Under the pieces are notes generated by a model. The model made no database searches, was not told the DNA's origin, and worked only from the letters and a program-made list of their open reading frames with translations. DNA of 64,000 nt from Bacillus_BD sp050389805 (lineage in GTDB: Bacteria > Bacillota > Bacilli > Bacillales > Cytobacillaceae): the NCBI RefSeq assembly GCF_050389805.1, contig NZ_CP130945.1:3224001-3288000 (forward strand), in the 5' to 3' direction. Below, in pieces: positions 25,968 to 34,579 of this stretch. Position 1 is the first letter of the stretch; each line of letters begins with the position of its first letter. Made by a program: the position numbers and the translations under genes.

Positions 25968-27936
25968 GTAGAGTAAGAAACTGATTTCAAAGGGATAGCT
26001 TTTGCTATCTCTTTTACTTTCAGCTCCTCCTCATCAAACCGTACGTGAAGTTTTCCTTCATACGGCTTTCCGACGTTCTTCTTTCCTTGGCTTTACAGCG
26101 TCTAACTAGCTAATTTTCACTAATATATGTTTCACTTCTTTTCTTACATCCTTTAAATTTCCATGTTTCTTACGATTATTTCTCTTTTTGTTATGAAATA
26201 AGGTAAGTCGTTCTAATACATACCAGTCGATTCTATTTAGCCATTTCTTTGCGTGAGCCGAGATAAGATAGTAATTCTTGAAACCTTGCAGTTTCCTATT
26301 TAGCCCTTTTACTAACTCTCTGATATCCAAGTATAATTTATTCCTTGGTTCTGTATAGGCTTTAATCTTAGAACGCATTTTCTTCATCGCATTCCTCTTA
26401 GGTATATGTGACATGACATATAACGTGTTTCCACCTTTTCGTCTGATTGGAAACTTCCGATTATGAAATCCTAGAAAATCGAAACCATCTATGTCATTCC
26501 ACAGATTAACTAGTCTCGATTTATTTCTATTAATAGTAAGGTCAAGTTTCCTCATTATTGATTGGATGACCTTTATACTTTCAAGTGCTTGTTGTTTGGT
26601 TTTACACATAATGACGAAGTCATCCGCATACCTTATGAGTTCACCCAAGTCTTTGAACTTCTTCTCCCAAAGCATATCCATTGTATTTAGGTAGATATTA
26701 GCTAAAAGAGGTGAAATTACACCACCTTGCGGTGTACCAGTAATTGGATTTCTTATTTTGCCTTCCTCCATTATGCCTGACTCTAGCCATTTTCGAACAA
26801 GCTTTAAAACCCGTCGATCACTAATCCTTTGTTCTAATATTTTCATCAACTTGTATTGATTAATATTATCGAAATATCCTTGGATATCGACGTCTACTAC
26901 CCAAAAACATTTCTTACTGGCTTTTCTTATCTTTGCCATCGCTTGATGGGCATTTCGCTTTGGACGAAAACCAAACGAACAGTCATGAAAGTCAGCCTCG
27001 AATATTGGTTCAATAACCATTTTCGTTGCCATCTGTACGACCCGATCTTTAATAGTTGGAATTCCTAATGGACGTTTCTTTCCATCATCCTTTGGAATAT
27101 AGGTTCTTAGGACTGGACTAGGGTGATAACGCTTCTCCTTTAGTTCCAAATAGAGCTCGTTCATAAATTTCTTTTCCCCGTACTCCAAGACGATTTGTTC
27201 AATCGTCTGTCCATCGACACCTCCACTTCCTTTCTTTCGTTTCACACGTTGCCATGCCTCCCATAGAATATCAGGACGATAGATTTTGTCATATAAAGCG
27301 TGAAATCTTCGAGTTGGACATTCCTTGGCACAAAGATATAACGTCTTCCAGAGTTCTTGAGCTTTTACTTTATTGGTGTAGTTAGTCATTTTCCTGACAT
27401 TCACTGACTCTTACCTCCTTCTGACATATGAACGAAGTAGGGTAATGGCTTGCGCCGTCCTTCCCTAGACAATGTTGTGTTGTCATTGTCATTAATGGTA
27501 CTATGACCCCCTCCGACTCCCTCTCATCCATCCACCACTTCGTTTGCACTTATAGGTTTCTGCTTTACTTTCGTTAGAAAGTGATAAGGAGGGTATCCCC
27601 AGTTCCGCTAACTACTTTACTAACATGTCGCTCCCCATACCCCGAGAGATTTATCGGTGCTGCTATTCCAAGATCTTCACACCTTCCATGGTCTTCGCCC
27701 ATTATCCCAAGGCTCGACTTCTCTTTGGCTACCGTAGGTAGGTTCTTTTGACGAGACGGCAGGATTCACTTTATGTTACAACCTGTTAGTTTGCTCGCAC
27801 TCCGCTAGGGAGTTACTTTATCACAGGGCTTCAACCTTAGAATTTCTTCACCAGTTGCCTGTCAGCTACTGAGCGTCTTGGTACTTACTCAGGTTGGACT
27901 TTCACCAACTAGCAATTAACGGCTTGCTGGGCACGC
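25968..27936 (-). mobile_element. Group II intron with reverse transcriptase
   Basis: The intron RNA reads on the minus strand. The 5' end is set near 27936 (GCGTGCCCAGC, where GTGYG is usual; 27934 is the alternative) and is followed by conserved domain I sequence such as TTGGTGAAAGTCCAACC. Domain V is in 26046-26094: AAAGCCGTATG pairs with ACGTACGGTTT around a GGAAAAC-type loop. Domain VI follows, with a GATAGC/GCTATC stem, and the 3' end is taken as TTACTCTAC at 25968. It lies seven bases past the T-tract of the cinA terminator, in the sense orientation between cinA and recA. No target-site duplication is expected. Boundaries are inferred to within a few bases. Confidence 0.85.
26106..27404 (-). 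CDS. ltrA: Group II intron-encoded reverse transcriptase/maturase
   Basis: Splices and mobilises the surrounding intron. It is 432 residues long. RT blocks: GSGGVDGQTIEQ (RT0/1), KRPLGIPTIKDRVVQMA (RT2), SFGFRPKRNAHQAM (RT2a/3), WVVDVDIQGYFDNI (RT3 with catalytic D), TPQGGVISPLLANIYL (RT4) and IRYADDFVIM (RT5, YADD). The thumb and maturase X domain contain ELVKGLNRKLQGFKNYY (GIIM type). The C-terminus ends in a basic tail without an HNH endonuclease, so insertion is expected to rely on single-stranded or hairpin DNA targets. No frameshift or stop, so it looks active. Confidence 0.95.
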   Translation of the reverse strand: MNVRKMTNYTNKVKAQELWKTLYLCAKECPTRRFHALYDKIYRPDILWEAWQRVKRKKGSGGVDGQTIEQIVLEYGEKKFMNELYLELKEKRYHPSPVLRTYIPKDDGKKRPLGIPTIKDRVVQMATKMVIEPIFEADFHDCSFGFRPKRNAHQAMAKIRKASKKCFWVVDVDIQGYFDNINQYKLMKILEQRISDRRVLKLVRKWLESGIMEEGKIRNPITGTPQGGVISPLLANIYLNTMDMLWEKKFKDLGELIRYADDFVIMCKTKQQALESIKVIQSIMRKLDLTINRNKSRLVNLWNDIDGFDFLGFHNRKFPIRRKGGNTLYVMSHIPKRNAMKKMRSKIKAYTEPRNKLYLDIRELVKGLNRKLQGFKNYYLISAHAKKWLNRIDWYVLERLTLFHNKKRNNRKKHGNLKDVRKEVKHILVKIS

Positions 27937-27942
27937 GGACAA

Positions 27943-27979
27943 CAAAAAAAGGAAGCTGTTAAAGATTTTAACAGCTTCC
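27943..27979 (-). terminator. cinA terminator, adjacent to intron insertion point
   Basis: A stem GGAAGCTGTTAAA/TTTAACAGCTTCC (27951-27979), followed on the minus strand by TTTTTTTGTTGTCC and then the intron 5' end. Confidence 0.9.
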
Positions 27980-27987
27980 ACTCGTCA

Positions 27988-29223
27988 TTAATTGATAAGC
28001 TTTAACAAATAATGGCAGCCCCATTTTACCGTACGAACCCGATTTGTCGTTCGATTGACACCAAGATTTAATTTTTCTACTCTTGTTGGTTGCCCTTTAA
28101 TACTCATTCCTACATACACAGTTCCCACTGGTTTACCTTCCAATTCATCTGGACCTGCTACACCAGTAAAACTAATTCCAATATCCGCATTCATCAATTG
28201 GGCCACATTTTCGGCAAGTTCTTTCGCACATTGACTGCTTACAACACCGTAGGTTTCAATCGTTTCTTTTTTTACCTTTAAAACATTTTGTTTTACTTCG
28301 GGTGTGTAGCAAACCACCCCACCTTTTAGTAAATTTCCAGCACCAGGAATCGCCGTTAATTCTTTTTGGAACATTCCCCCTGTTAAACTTTCCGCAGCAG
28401 CAATCGTCAGCTGTTTTTCTTGTAACATTTTTGATAGCTCACTCATTAATGAAGTTTCATCATAACCATAACAATATTCGCCTACACGGTCCAAAATTAT
28501 TTTTTCCGTCTCTTCAATCATCTCATTAGCCTTTTCAACAGATTCATGTTTTGCCGTAATTCGCAATGTCACTTCATTTTCTCCAGCAAGCGGGGCAATC
28601 GTAGGGTTAGATTGTCCATCAATTAGATCTTCGATTTCAGTTTCAAGCTGTGATTCTCCAATCCCATAAAATCTTAGTACCCTAGATACAATTTTTTCTT
28701 TTAATTGAAGCTTATTCATAAAATATGGGTGTGCATAGGTTAAAAACATCGGTTCCATTTCTTTTGGTACTCCTGGAAATAACATATAGATATGTTTTTC
28801 GCTTGAATACACCATTCCTGGAGCCATTCCATAGTCATTTGGAAGGATTTCGGAGCCTTCGATGACCAACGCTTGCTTTTTATTATTATCGGTCATAGTT
28901 CGACCTGTACGTTTGTAATAATCTTCGATGGTATCTAATGCAATTTTGTCGATCACCAGTTTGCGATTTAAATGAGTCGCGATGGTATCTTTTGTTAAAT
29001 CATCCTTTGTCGGACCCAGCCCTCCAGTAAAAATTAGCAAATCCGAACGGCTTTCAGCTATTTCAATGACTTGTTTTAACCGTTCTGGATTATCACCAAC
29101 AACTGTATGATAAAAGACATTGATACCTAAGTCAGCTAAATTTTTGGATAAAAAACGGGCATTTGTATTGACAATGTGTCCTAATAATAATTCTGATCCT
29201 ACCGCAATGATTTCTGCATTCAA
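27988..29223 (-). CDS. cinA: Competence/damage-inducible protein CinA
   Basis: 411 residues from TTG 29223, chosen because GGAGGGG lies upstream and the family sequence begins NAEIIAVGSELL; an ATG at 29259 would add a tail running through the ribosome site. The N-terminal MoaB-like (MoCF) domain has GGLGPTKDDLTKDTIA and PGMVYSSEKHIYMLFPGVPKEM. The C-terminal amidohydrolase domain has AAESLTGGMFQKELT, GGVVCYTPEVK and GISFTGVAGP. Homologues have ADP-ribose pyrophosphatase and NMN deamidase activities. Often transcribed with recA, but here a terminator and intron intervene. Confidence 0.95.
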   Translation of the reverse strand: MNAEIIAVGSELLLGHIVNTNARFLSKNLADLGINVFYHTVVGDNPERLKQVIEIAESRSDLLIFTGGLGPTKDDLTKDTIATHLNRKLVIDKIALDTIEDYYKRTGRTMTDNNKKQALVIEGSEILPNDYGMAPGMVYSSEKHIYMLFPGVPKEMEPMFLTYAHPYFMNKLQLKEKIVSRVLRFYGIGESQLETEIEDLIDGQSNPTIAPLAGENEVTLRITAKHESVEKANEMIEETEKIILDRVGEYCYGYDETSLMSELSKMLQEKQLTIAAAESLTGGMFQKELTAIPGAGNLLKGGVVCYTPEVKQNVLKVKKETIETYGVVSSQCAKELAENVAQLMNADIGISFTGVAGPDELEGKPVGTVYVGMSIKGQPTRVEKLNLGVNRTTNRVRTVKWGCHYLLKLIN

Positions 29224-29243
29224 AAAAAACCCCTCCTTCAACT

Positions 29244-29395
29244 TGACTCTGTTAAGCATGGTTGAAGATTTCCGCCTCAGGAACTTCGCCTTTCGAATAG
29301 CTATTCTTGAGCTACCTTTACATTTTGTGTCTTAAGGTGGCATGCCAATTTCACTTCTCCCGCAAGAGTCTTCACACTTTCCACTAAAAATCAAA
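29244..29395. repeat. Diverged dispersed intergenic element, second copy
   Basis: Shares with 22692-22850 the order CTCTGTTAA, a TTCCG..TCAGGAACTTCGCC segment, a central hairpin (TAGCTATTCTTGAGCTA) and CTCCCGCAAGAGTCTTC..CTTTCCACT. It occupies nearly all of the cinA/pgsA gap. Non-coding; divergence suggests an old copy. Confidence 0.5.
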
Positions 29396-29427
29396 TATAC
29401 CTTTTTACAAAGCTAACTATTAATAAA

Positions 29428-30006
29428 TTATTTAGATCTCATAAACGGCTCTTTATTTTTAATAAAATAATCCAGTCCAGACCATACCGTGAAAAATAAT
29501 GCAATCCAAAGTGCCAACATATCAAAGGAAAAAGAAAACCATTCGAAGAAAATATTATGTAAGAGAAGTGCCGAAATCGCAATAATTTGGGTCCAAGTTT
29601 TAATTTTACCAAGCATATTCGCTGCGACAACTTCCCCTTCTCCTGCTAAAACAAGACGTAATCCTGTAACTGCAAACTCTCTACTAATGATAATAATAAC
29701 AATCCAAGATGGTGCCATTTGCAGCTCCACTAATACAATTAAAGCCGCAGAAACAAGAAGCTTGTCTGCAAGTGGATCGAGAAATTTTCCCATATTGGTT
29801 ACTAAATTGTATTTACGTGCAAAATGTCCGTCAATCCAATCTGTTGTTGAAGCAATAATAAAAATCAACGCTCCAACAAAATGGGTGACAGGCATTGTAG
29901 TACCAAGTATTGTAATGTCTCCCCATGAAAAAGGAACAAGCATGATTATGACAAAAATAGGGATCATTAATATTCTTGAAATGGTGATTTTATTAGGTAA
30001 ATTCAT
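29428..30006 (-). CDS. pgsA: CDP-diacylglycerol-glycerol-3-phosphate 3-phosphatidyltransferase
   Basis: Makes phosphatidylglycerophosphate, the first committed step to phosphatidylglycerol in the membrane. It is 192 residues. The CDP-alcohol phosphotransferase signature D-x2-DG-x2-AR-x8-G-x3-D-x3-D is complete in TDWIDGHFARKYNLVTNMGK followed by FLDPLADK. Hydrophobic segments (about 7-25, 35-50, 85-105, 125-140, 150-180) fit a polytopic membrane enzyme. The start ATG 30006 has GGAGGAG upstream. It follows rodZ, separated by a terminator. Confidence 0.97.
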   Translation of the reverse strand: MNLPNKITISRILMIPIFVIIMLVPFSWGDITILGTTMPVTHFVGALIFIIASTTDWIDGHFARKYNLVTNMGKFLDPLADKLLVSAALIVLVELQMAPSWIVIIIISREFAVTGLRLVLAGEGEVVAANMLGKIKTWTQIIAISALLLHNIFFEWFSFSFDMLALWIALFFTVWSGLDYFIKNKEPFMRSK

Positions 30007-30090
30007 CTATTTCTCCTCCAATTGTTATTCCTAAAACAGCAGGAATATAGCTGTTTACAGTGGTTTGAAATCTCCCTATTCAAACCCGTG

Positions 30091-30120
30091 AAAAAATAGT
30101 CATCAGCAACTGATGACTAT
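30091..30120 (-). terminator. rodZ terminator
   Basis: A perfect 10-bp stem ATAGTCATCA/TGATGACTAT with a 5-base loop and TTTTTT on the minus strand; it overlaps the rodZ stop. Confidence 0.88.
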
Positions 30121-31028
30121 TGATCCGCTTTTGTGTAGCGAATAGTAATATCTTGACGAACCTTTTCAGTAGGAGAAACGGAGTACTCCAATCTTTGATC
30201 GTTCACATAAATTTCCGTTTCTGTTGATCTACCCGCTGTAATGATTACTTCTGTTTCCTCTGAAAGATTCATTTCTTTACTCTCATCTGGACCACCTTTT
30301 TTCATCATTCCTTGGAAAAAGGAGTGTCCTTTGCCATTTTTAATATTTACCCAAGTTTCCCCTGTTGAAACTACTTTTATGACGAACTGTTCCGCATTTT
30401 TAAGCTCGTAAGTAGATTTTGAACCATTTGTTTCAACTACGGTCAATTCTTGAGTTGCTGGCTCTGGTTCTTCAGTTTCTTTAGGCTCTTCTATTTCCTC
30501 TACTGGGGAATTGTTATCACTCTCTTCTTCCTCATCTAGTTCTGCGCTGTCATTGTTTGCAGCCTTTTCCCGCTCCTCATAAGTCACTTCTTGCCTATTC
30601 TCATTTTGTTCCGAAAGATCGGTTTCAGTCCCAGTATTTTTTGAAAAATACCACCAGATAAAAACAAATAATCCAATAATGACAGCAACAATTAGTAGTT
30701 TTGGTAAAAAGTCTAATACCTTTGAGCTATTTTCACCAAGAGACCGCTTCGTCTTTACTCTTGATAGCTGACCGGGAATGTCCTCCGAGTGGGTATTAGG
30801 AATTTCACTTTTATATTCCTCAAATAGCTGCTCGGGATCCATGCCAACCGCTTCCGCATATTGTTTAATAAAGGCCCGAACATAAAATTGCCCTGGCATC
30901 AAGCTATAATTTCCTTCCTCGATGCCTATTAAATATCGTTTTTGAATTTTTGTCATTTCTTGTAAATCATCTAAACTTAAGTTTTTGGCTAATCTCGCCT
31001 CTTTTAGTACAGTACCTAATTCTGACAT
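30117..31028 (-). CDS. rodZ: Cell-shape protein RodZ (YmfM)
   Basis: Links the MreB cytoskeleton to the elongation machinery. It is 303 residues. The N-terminal xre-like helix-turn-helix (about 5-70) contains LKEARLAKNLSLDDLQEMTKI and SLMPGQFYVRAFIKQYAEAVG. A single transmembrane helix lies near 110-130 (LLIVAVIIGLFVFIWWYF). An acidic low-complexity spacer (about 135-190) is rich in E, S and P. The C-terminal DUF4115-type domain contains VVSTGETWVNIKNGKG. Two actin homologue roles meet in this window, since mreBH is at 8988-9995. Confidence 0.93.
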   Translation of the reverse strand: MSELGTVLKEARLAKNLSLDDLQEMTKIQKRYLIGIEEGNYSLMPGQFYVRAFIKQYAEAVGMDPEQLFEEYKSEIPNTHSEDIPGQLSRVKTKRSLGENSSKVLDFLPKLLIVAVIIGLFVFIWWYFSKNTGTETDLSEQNENRQEVTYEEREKAANNDSAELDEEEESDNNSPVEEIEEPKETEEPEPATQELTVVETNGSKSTYELKNAEQFVIKVVSTGETWVNIKNGKGHSFFQGMMKKGGPDESKEMNLSEETEVIITAGRSTETEIYVNDQRLEYSVSPTEKVRQDITIRYTKADQ

Positions 31029-31049
31029 TTGTTACACCTTCCTACTACC

Positions 31050-31841
31050 TTAAAAATCAAACTCTCCGAATTCTGCAGTAGAAAACAAATTGTTTTTTTC
31101 CACAATATCATATGTAATTTCTTCATCTGGATGATGCCGAAGTTCAATCATATAATCAAAATCATCTAGTGTATACTCTGTATTTTGCACAAAAACATCT
31201 GGATGCTCAATGACTTTGACCGCAGTCAATTTCATAACGTCTTGAATGAGCTGCCAATGTTTTTCACTGGCTCTCCTCGTAGATACAATTCCGTCAATAA
31301 TAAAAAGATGATCCTCATTATATTCTTCTTCTATCAACTGATTTCGAACGGTCTGTTTTAACAAAGTAGAAGAAACAAGCAACCATCTCTTATTTGCACA
31401 TACACTTGAAGCTACAATCGATTCGGTCTTTCCAACGCGAGGCATTCCTCTAATCCCGATTAACTTATGACCCTTTTGTTTAATAATCTCAGCCATAAAA
31501 TCAACCAATATTCCTAAATCATCCCGTACAAAACGAAATGTTTTTTTATCATCCGCATCCCTTTGTATGTATCTTCCATGCCTAACAGCTAAACGATCCC
31601 GTAACTGCGGCTTTCTTAATTTAATTAATTTTATTGTATCCATTGTTGTTAAAATCGACTCAAGTCTTTCAATTTGTTTTTCATCTTTTGCCAAAATTAA
31701 TAATCCGCGTCGATTGGCCTCTACTCCATTAATCGTAACAATATTAATGGACATCATCCCTAACAGTGAAGAAATATCCCCTAGCAATCCAGGTCGATTG
31801 GCTTGAATTTCATATTCTAAATACCATTCCTGTTTCTCCAT
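31050..31841 (-). CDS. ymfK: YmfK family protein (DUF3388), ACT-like plus P-loop-like region
   Basis: 263 residues. Residues about 1-75 look like an ACT regulatory domain (EIQANRPGLLGDISSLLGMMSINIVTINGVEA). The middle contains RGMPRVGKTESIVA, a P-loop-like GxPxxGKT segment, and later HLFIIDGIVSTR as a possible Walker B. This arrangement suggests a ligand-controlled nucleotide-binding protein. It is conserved at this place in Bacillus, upstream of rodZ (21 bp). Biochemical function is unknown to me. Confidence 0.85.
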   Translation of the reverse strand: MEKQEWYLEYEIQANRPGLLGDISSLLGMMSINIVTINGVEANRRGLLILAKDEKQIERLESILTTMDTIKLIKLRKPQLRDRLAVRHGRYIQRDADDKKTFRFVRDDLGILVDFMAEIIKQKGHKLIGIRGMPRVGKTESIVASSVCANKRWLLVSSTLLKQTVRNQLIEEEYNEDHLFIIDGIVSTRRASEKHWQLIQDVMKLTAVKVIEHPDVFVQNTEYTLDDFDYMIELRHHPDEEITYDIVEKNNLFSTAEFGEFDF

Positions 31842-32044
31842 ATATTTCCCCCTAAATTTCTCACTTTCCCCCTAAAATGTCATAATGATGAATGTATTTA
31901 AACTATCATATCATAAATTCCAACCAAGCCATAATTTTCTAGGATGTCCATACCTATCATAGCTGATTTTACTATAAGATGAAAGAAAATAGTTGCCATC
32001 ATTTAGTAAATTTTCTAATCATATACAGTTTAGTTTGTCTTCAT

Positions 32045-32087
32045 AAAAAAGAGGATTTTTGCTCATATTCTGAACAATAAATCCTCT
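32045..32087 (-). terminator. ymfJ terminator
   Basis: AGAGGATTT/AAATCCTCT arms around a 20-base loop, followed on the minus strand by TTTTTTATG. The remainder of 31842-32132 shows no gene. Confidence 0.75.
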
Positions 32088-32132
32088 ACTATTTATTAAT
32101 CAAAAATAGAAAATGCTGAAAACACTATATAA

Positions 32133-32378
32133 TTAATCTTGAACTAACTTTACCATCACGTTCGCAATCGCTTGTTGCTCCTCTGGAGTGGCTACAGACC
32201 ATAAATCAGCTAACACTCTTTCTTGTGGATTCTTTGGATCCACTTGCTTCGCTAAATAGTCACCAACTTGATAAGCAATATCATTAATGGTTGATTGTGG
32301 CATTCCTTGCTGTTGTGCTTGCTGTAAACGATCTCCCAAAAAGTCTTTCCATTGTTCCCAGTTTTCTAAAATAGACAT
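32133..32378 (-). CDS. ymfJ: YmfJ family small protein (DUF3243)
   Basis: 81 residues, acidic and glutamine-rich, all-helical in appearance: SILENWEQWKDFLGDRLQQAQ then STINDIAYQVGDYLAKQVDP and TPEEQQAIANVMVKLVQ. It matches the small DUF3243 proteins found at this place in Bacillus. No membrane segment. The start ATG 32378 follows TAGGAGGTAAAAAT. Function unknown. Confidence 0.9.
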   Translation of the reverse strand: MSILENWEQWKDFLGDRLQQAQQQGMPQSTINDIAYQVGDYLAKQVDPKNPQERVLADLWSVATPEEQQAIANVMVKLVQD

Positions 32379-32486
32379 ATTTTTACCTCCTATTGTGTAT
32401 TACTCTCTTATTTTGTTAATGGGAGATATAAAATATGCACTTAACTTTTAAAATTCAATCCAAATTTTAATGGTTCCACTATCGGC

Positions 32487-33209
32487 TTACGTGTGCCATC
32501 CACCATTCACTCCTAAAATCTGACCTGTAATATAAGATGCTCGATCTGATAGTAAGAACGATACACTGTCTGCAATTTCTTTCGGATGCGCAAGTCTTCC
32601 CAAAGGAATTTCCCCTTTAACAAGATCAAGTTCTTCACTACTAAATTGAGAAAGCATCGATGTTTCAACCGCTCCTGGCGCAACACCGTTAACACGAATT
32701 CCATTTAAAGCCATTTCTTTACTTAATGATTTGACAAAAGCAATCTGGGCTCCTTTAACAGTCGAATAAACGACTTCACAGGCTGCTCCTGTTTGTCCCC
32801 ATATGGATGTAATCAGTAATATTTGTCCAGTTTGTTGTCTTATCATTTTTGGAAGAATTTCTTTTGCTAATAGCAATGGTGAAGTTACATGAATTCTCGT
32901 CATTTTCTCAAGAATATCAGGGTCTGTATCGACAAATAAACCATATAGGCTGGCACCGCTATTATAAACAATCGCATCAATTGAAAAGATATTTTGAACG
33001 ATTTTTTTATATCCATCTTCAGTTGATAAATCTGCTTGTATAGGGATAAATTCACCTTTATAGTCAGATAGCATTTCAAGTAATTCTCGAATCGAAGATA
33101 CATTTTGATTATAGTGTAAATAAAGCGAGTATCCATCCTGCGCTAATTGCAGAGCAATGGCTCTTCCAATACCGCCACTTGCCCCAGTAATTAATACATA
33201 TTTATTCAA
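32487..33209 (-). CDS. ymfI: SDR-family reductase YmfI (EF-P 5-aminopentanone reductase type)
   Basis: 240 residues, a classical short-chain dehydrogenase. The cofactor motif TGASGGIG is near the N-terminus, IVYNSGA replaces NNAG, and the catalytic triad is S in LITSIWGQ with Y-x3-K in VVYSTVKGAQ. The B. subtilis gene at this place reduces the 5-aminopentanone on lysine 32 of elongation factor P; older annotation calls it FabG-like. Position between ymfH and ymfJ supports YmfI. The substrate is inferred from synteny. Confidence 0.9.
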   Translation of the reverse strand: MNKYVLITGASGGIGRAIALQLAQDGYSLYLHYNQNVSSIRELLEMLSDYKGEFIPIQADLSTEDGYKKIVQNIFSIDAIVYNSGASLYGLFVDTDPDILEKMTRIHVTSPLLLAKEILPKMIRQQTGQILLITSIWGQTGAACEVVYSTVKGAQIAFVKSLSKEMALNGIRVNGVAPGAVETSMLSQFSSEELDLVKGEIPLGRLAHPKEIADSVSFLLSDRASYITGQILGVNGGWHT

Positions 33210-33263
33210 TTAGGTCACTTCCTTAAGAAATACGAATTATCCCTATATTTTACCACTATAAAC

Positions 33264-33288
33264 AAAAAACGCCGACAGTATCGGCGTT
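33264..33288 (-). terminator. ymfH terminator
   Basis: The AACGCCGA/TCGGCGTT stem with a 5-base loop and TTTTTTG on the minus strand, overlapping the stop codon of ymfH. Confidence 0.88.
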
Positions 33289-34576
33289 ATTTTTTCGGTA
33301 CTACATGACATACGGTAAAACGATCATCTGAAATAAAATCGGCGGCGCAACTCTTAATATCCTCTAATGTAATTGATTCTAAAGTTGGAACAATATCGAA
33401 TAAATTCATCTTATTAAAGGCATACCGAGTAAATTGGTTGGCGATATATTCAGGTGAATTGATCGCACGAAGAAAATGACCAATTTTTTTCTTTTTCGTT
33501 CGTTCTAATCCTTCTGCAGTAAAAAGATCTCCATTTTTTGCCGTAAGCAGCATATTTTTCAACGTATCTGCTAACTTGTCTGGATCCTTTGTGTCCCCAC
33601 CAATTATTGCAAAACCAAAACCTTGTTCCTGACTATAATCAAATGAGAAGGTATCATCAATTAATCCTTGGGAATACAATTGGTGATAGTTTTCAGAGCT
33701 TTTTCCAAATAATACATCTAAAATAATATTTAATGATAATTCATTTTTTAACATCTCAGAGCCTGACTGCTCCACTTTATTTGCTTTTATTCCAACTAGG
33801 CATTTGGATGTCTGAACGTTCATTTCAAGGACTTGCTTTGTTTTAGCTACTTCAACAGGCTCCGATTCAAACTTACGTCGAATATCAGGCACTTGGTCAT
33901 ATTGTTTTTTACTTTGATTGGTTTTAATTTGTTCCATAATTTTGTCGACATGAACAGGTCCAACGACAAACAATAGCATATTACTTGGATGATAAAAAGT
34001 ACCGTAGCATTCATATAATAAATCTTTTGTTATATCGGAGATGGATTCAACCGTACCAGCGATATCAATTCGAACAGGGTGATGATGATACATATTTTCG
34101 ATGACTCCGAAGTAAAGTCGCCAATCTGGATTATCATCATACATCATGATTTCTTGACCGATAATTCCTTTTTCTTTTTCAACGGTTTTTTCACTAAAAT
34201 AAGGTTCTTGGACAAAATCCATCAACGTTTCTAAATTTAATTCAACATTAGAAGTACTTGAAAATAAATAGGCTGTCCGTGTAAAGGATGTAAATGCGTT
34301 GGCGGAAGCACCTTGTTTACTAAATTGTTGAAAAACATCCCCATCTTCTTTTTCAAAAAGCTTATGCTCTAAAAAGTGTGCGATTCCATCTGGAACTTTA
34401 ATATAGTTGTTTTTACCGAGCGGCATAAAATGATTATCAATTGAACCATATTTTGTTGTAAACGTTGCATATGTTTTATTAAACCCCTGTTTTGGTAAGA
34501 TATATACTTCTAACCCATTATCTAGTTTCTCATGATACAGTTCTTCTTGAAGTTGTTGGAATTGGATTTTTTCCAT
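33287..34576 (-). CDS. ymfH: M16-family metalloprotease, active-site subunit
   Basis: 429 residues. The inverted zinc motif HFLEH is present in DGIAHFLEHKLFEKEDGDVF, with the downstream glutamate in ETLMDFVQEPYF..EKEKGIIGQEI, so it should be catalytically competent. The rest is a pitrilysin/insulinase-type fold with a second, inactive half. Cytoplasmic; no signal peptide. It pairs with ymfF, which lacks the motif, and the two are only 3 bp apart. The substrate is unknown. Confidence 0.93.
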   Translation of the reverse strand: MEKIQFQQLQEELYHEKLDNGLEVYILPKQGFNKTYATFTTKYGSIDNHFMPLGKNNYIKVPDGIAHFLEHKLFEKEDGDVFQQFSKQGASANAFTSFTRTAYLFSSTSNVELNLETLMDFVQEPYFSEKTVEKEKGIIGQEIMMYDDNPDWRLYFGVIENMYHHHPVRIDIAGTVESISDITKDLLYECYGTFYHPSNMLLFVVGPVHVDKIMEQIKTNQSKKQYDQVPDIRRKFESEPVEVAKTKQVLEMNVQTSKCLVGIKANKVEQSGSEMLKNELSLNIILDVLFGKSSENYHQLYSQGLIDDTFSFDYSQEQGFGFAIIGGDTKDPDKLADTLKNMLLTAKNGDLFTAEGLERTKKKKIGHFLRAINSPEYIANQFTRYAFNKMNLFDIVPTLESITLEDIKSCAADFISDDRFTVCHVVPKK

Positions 34577-34579
34577 TTC

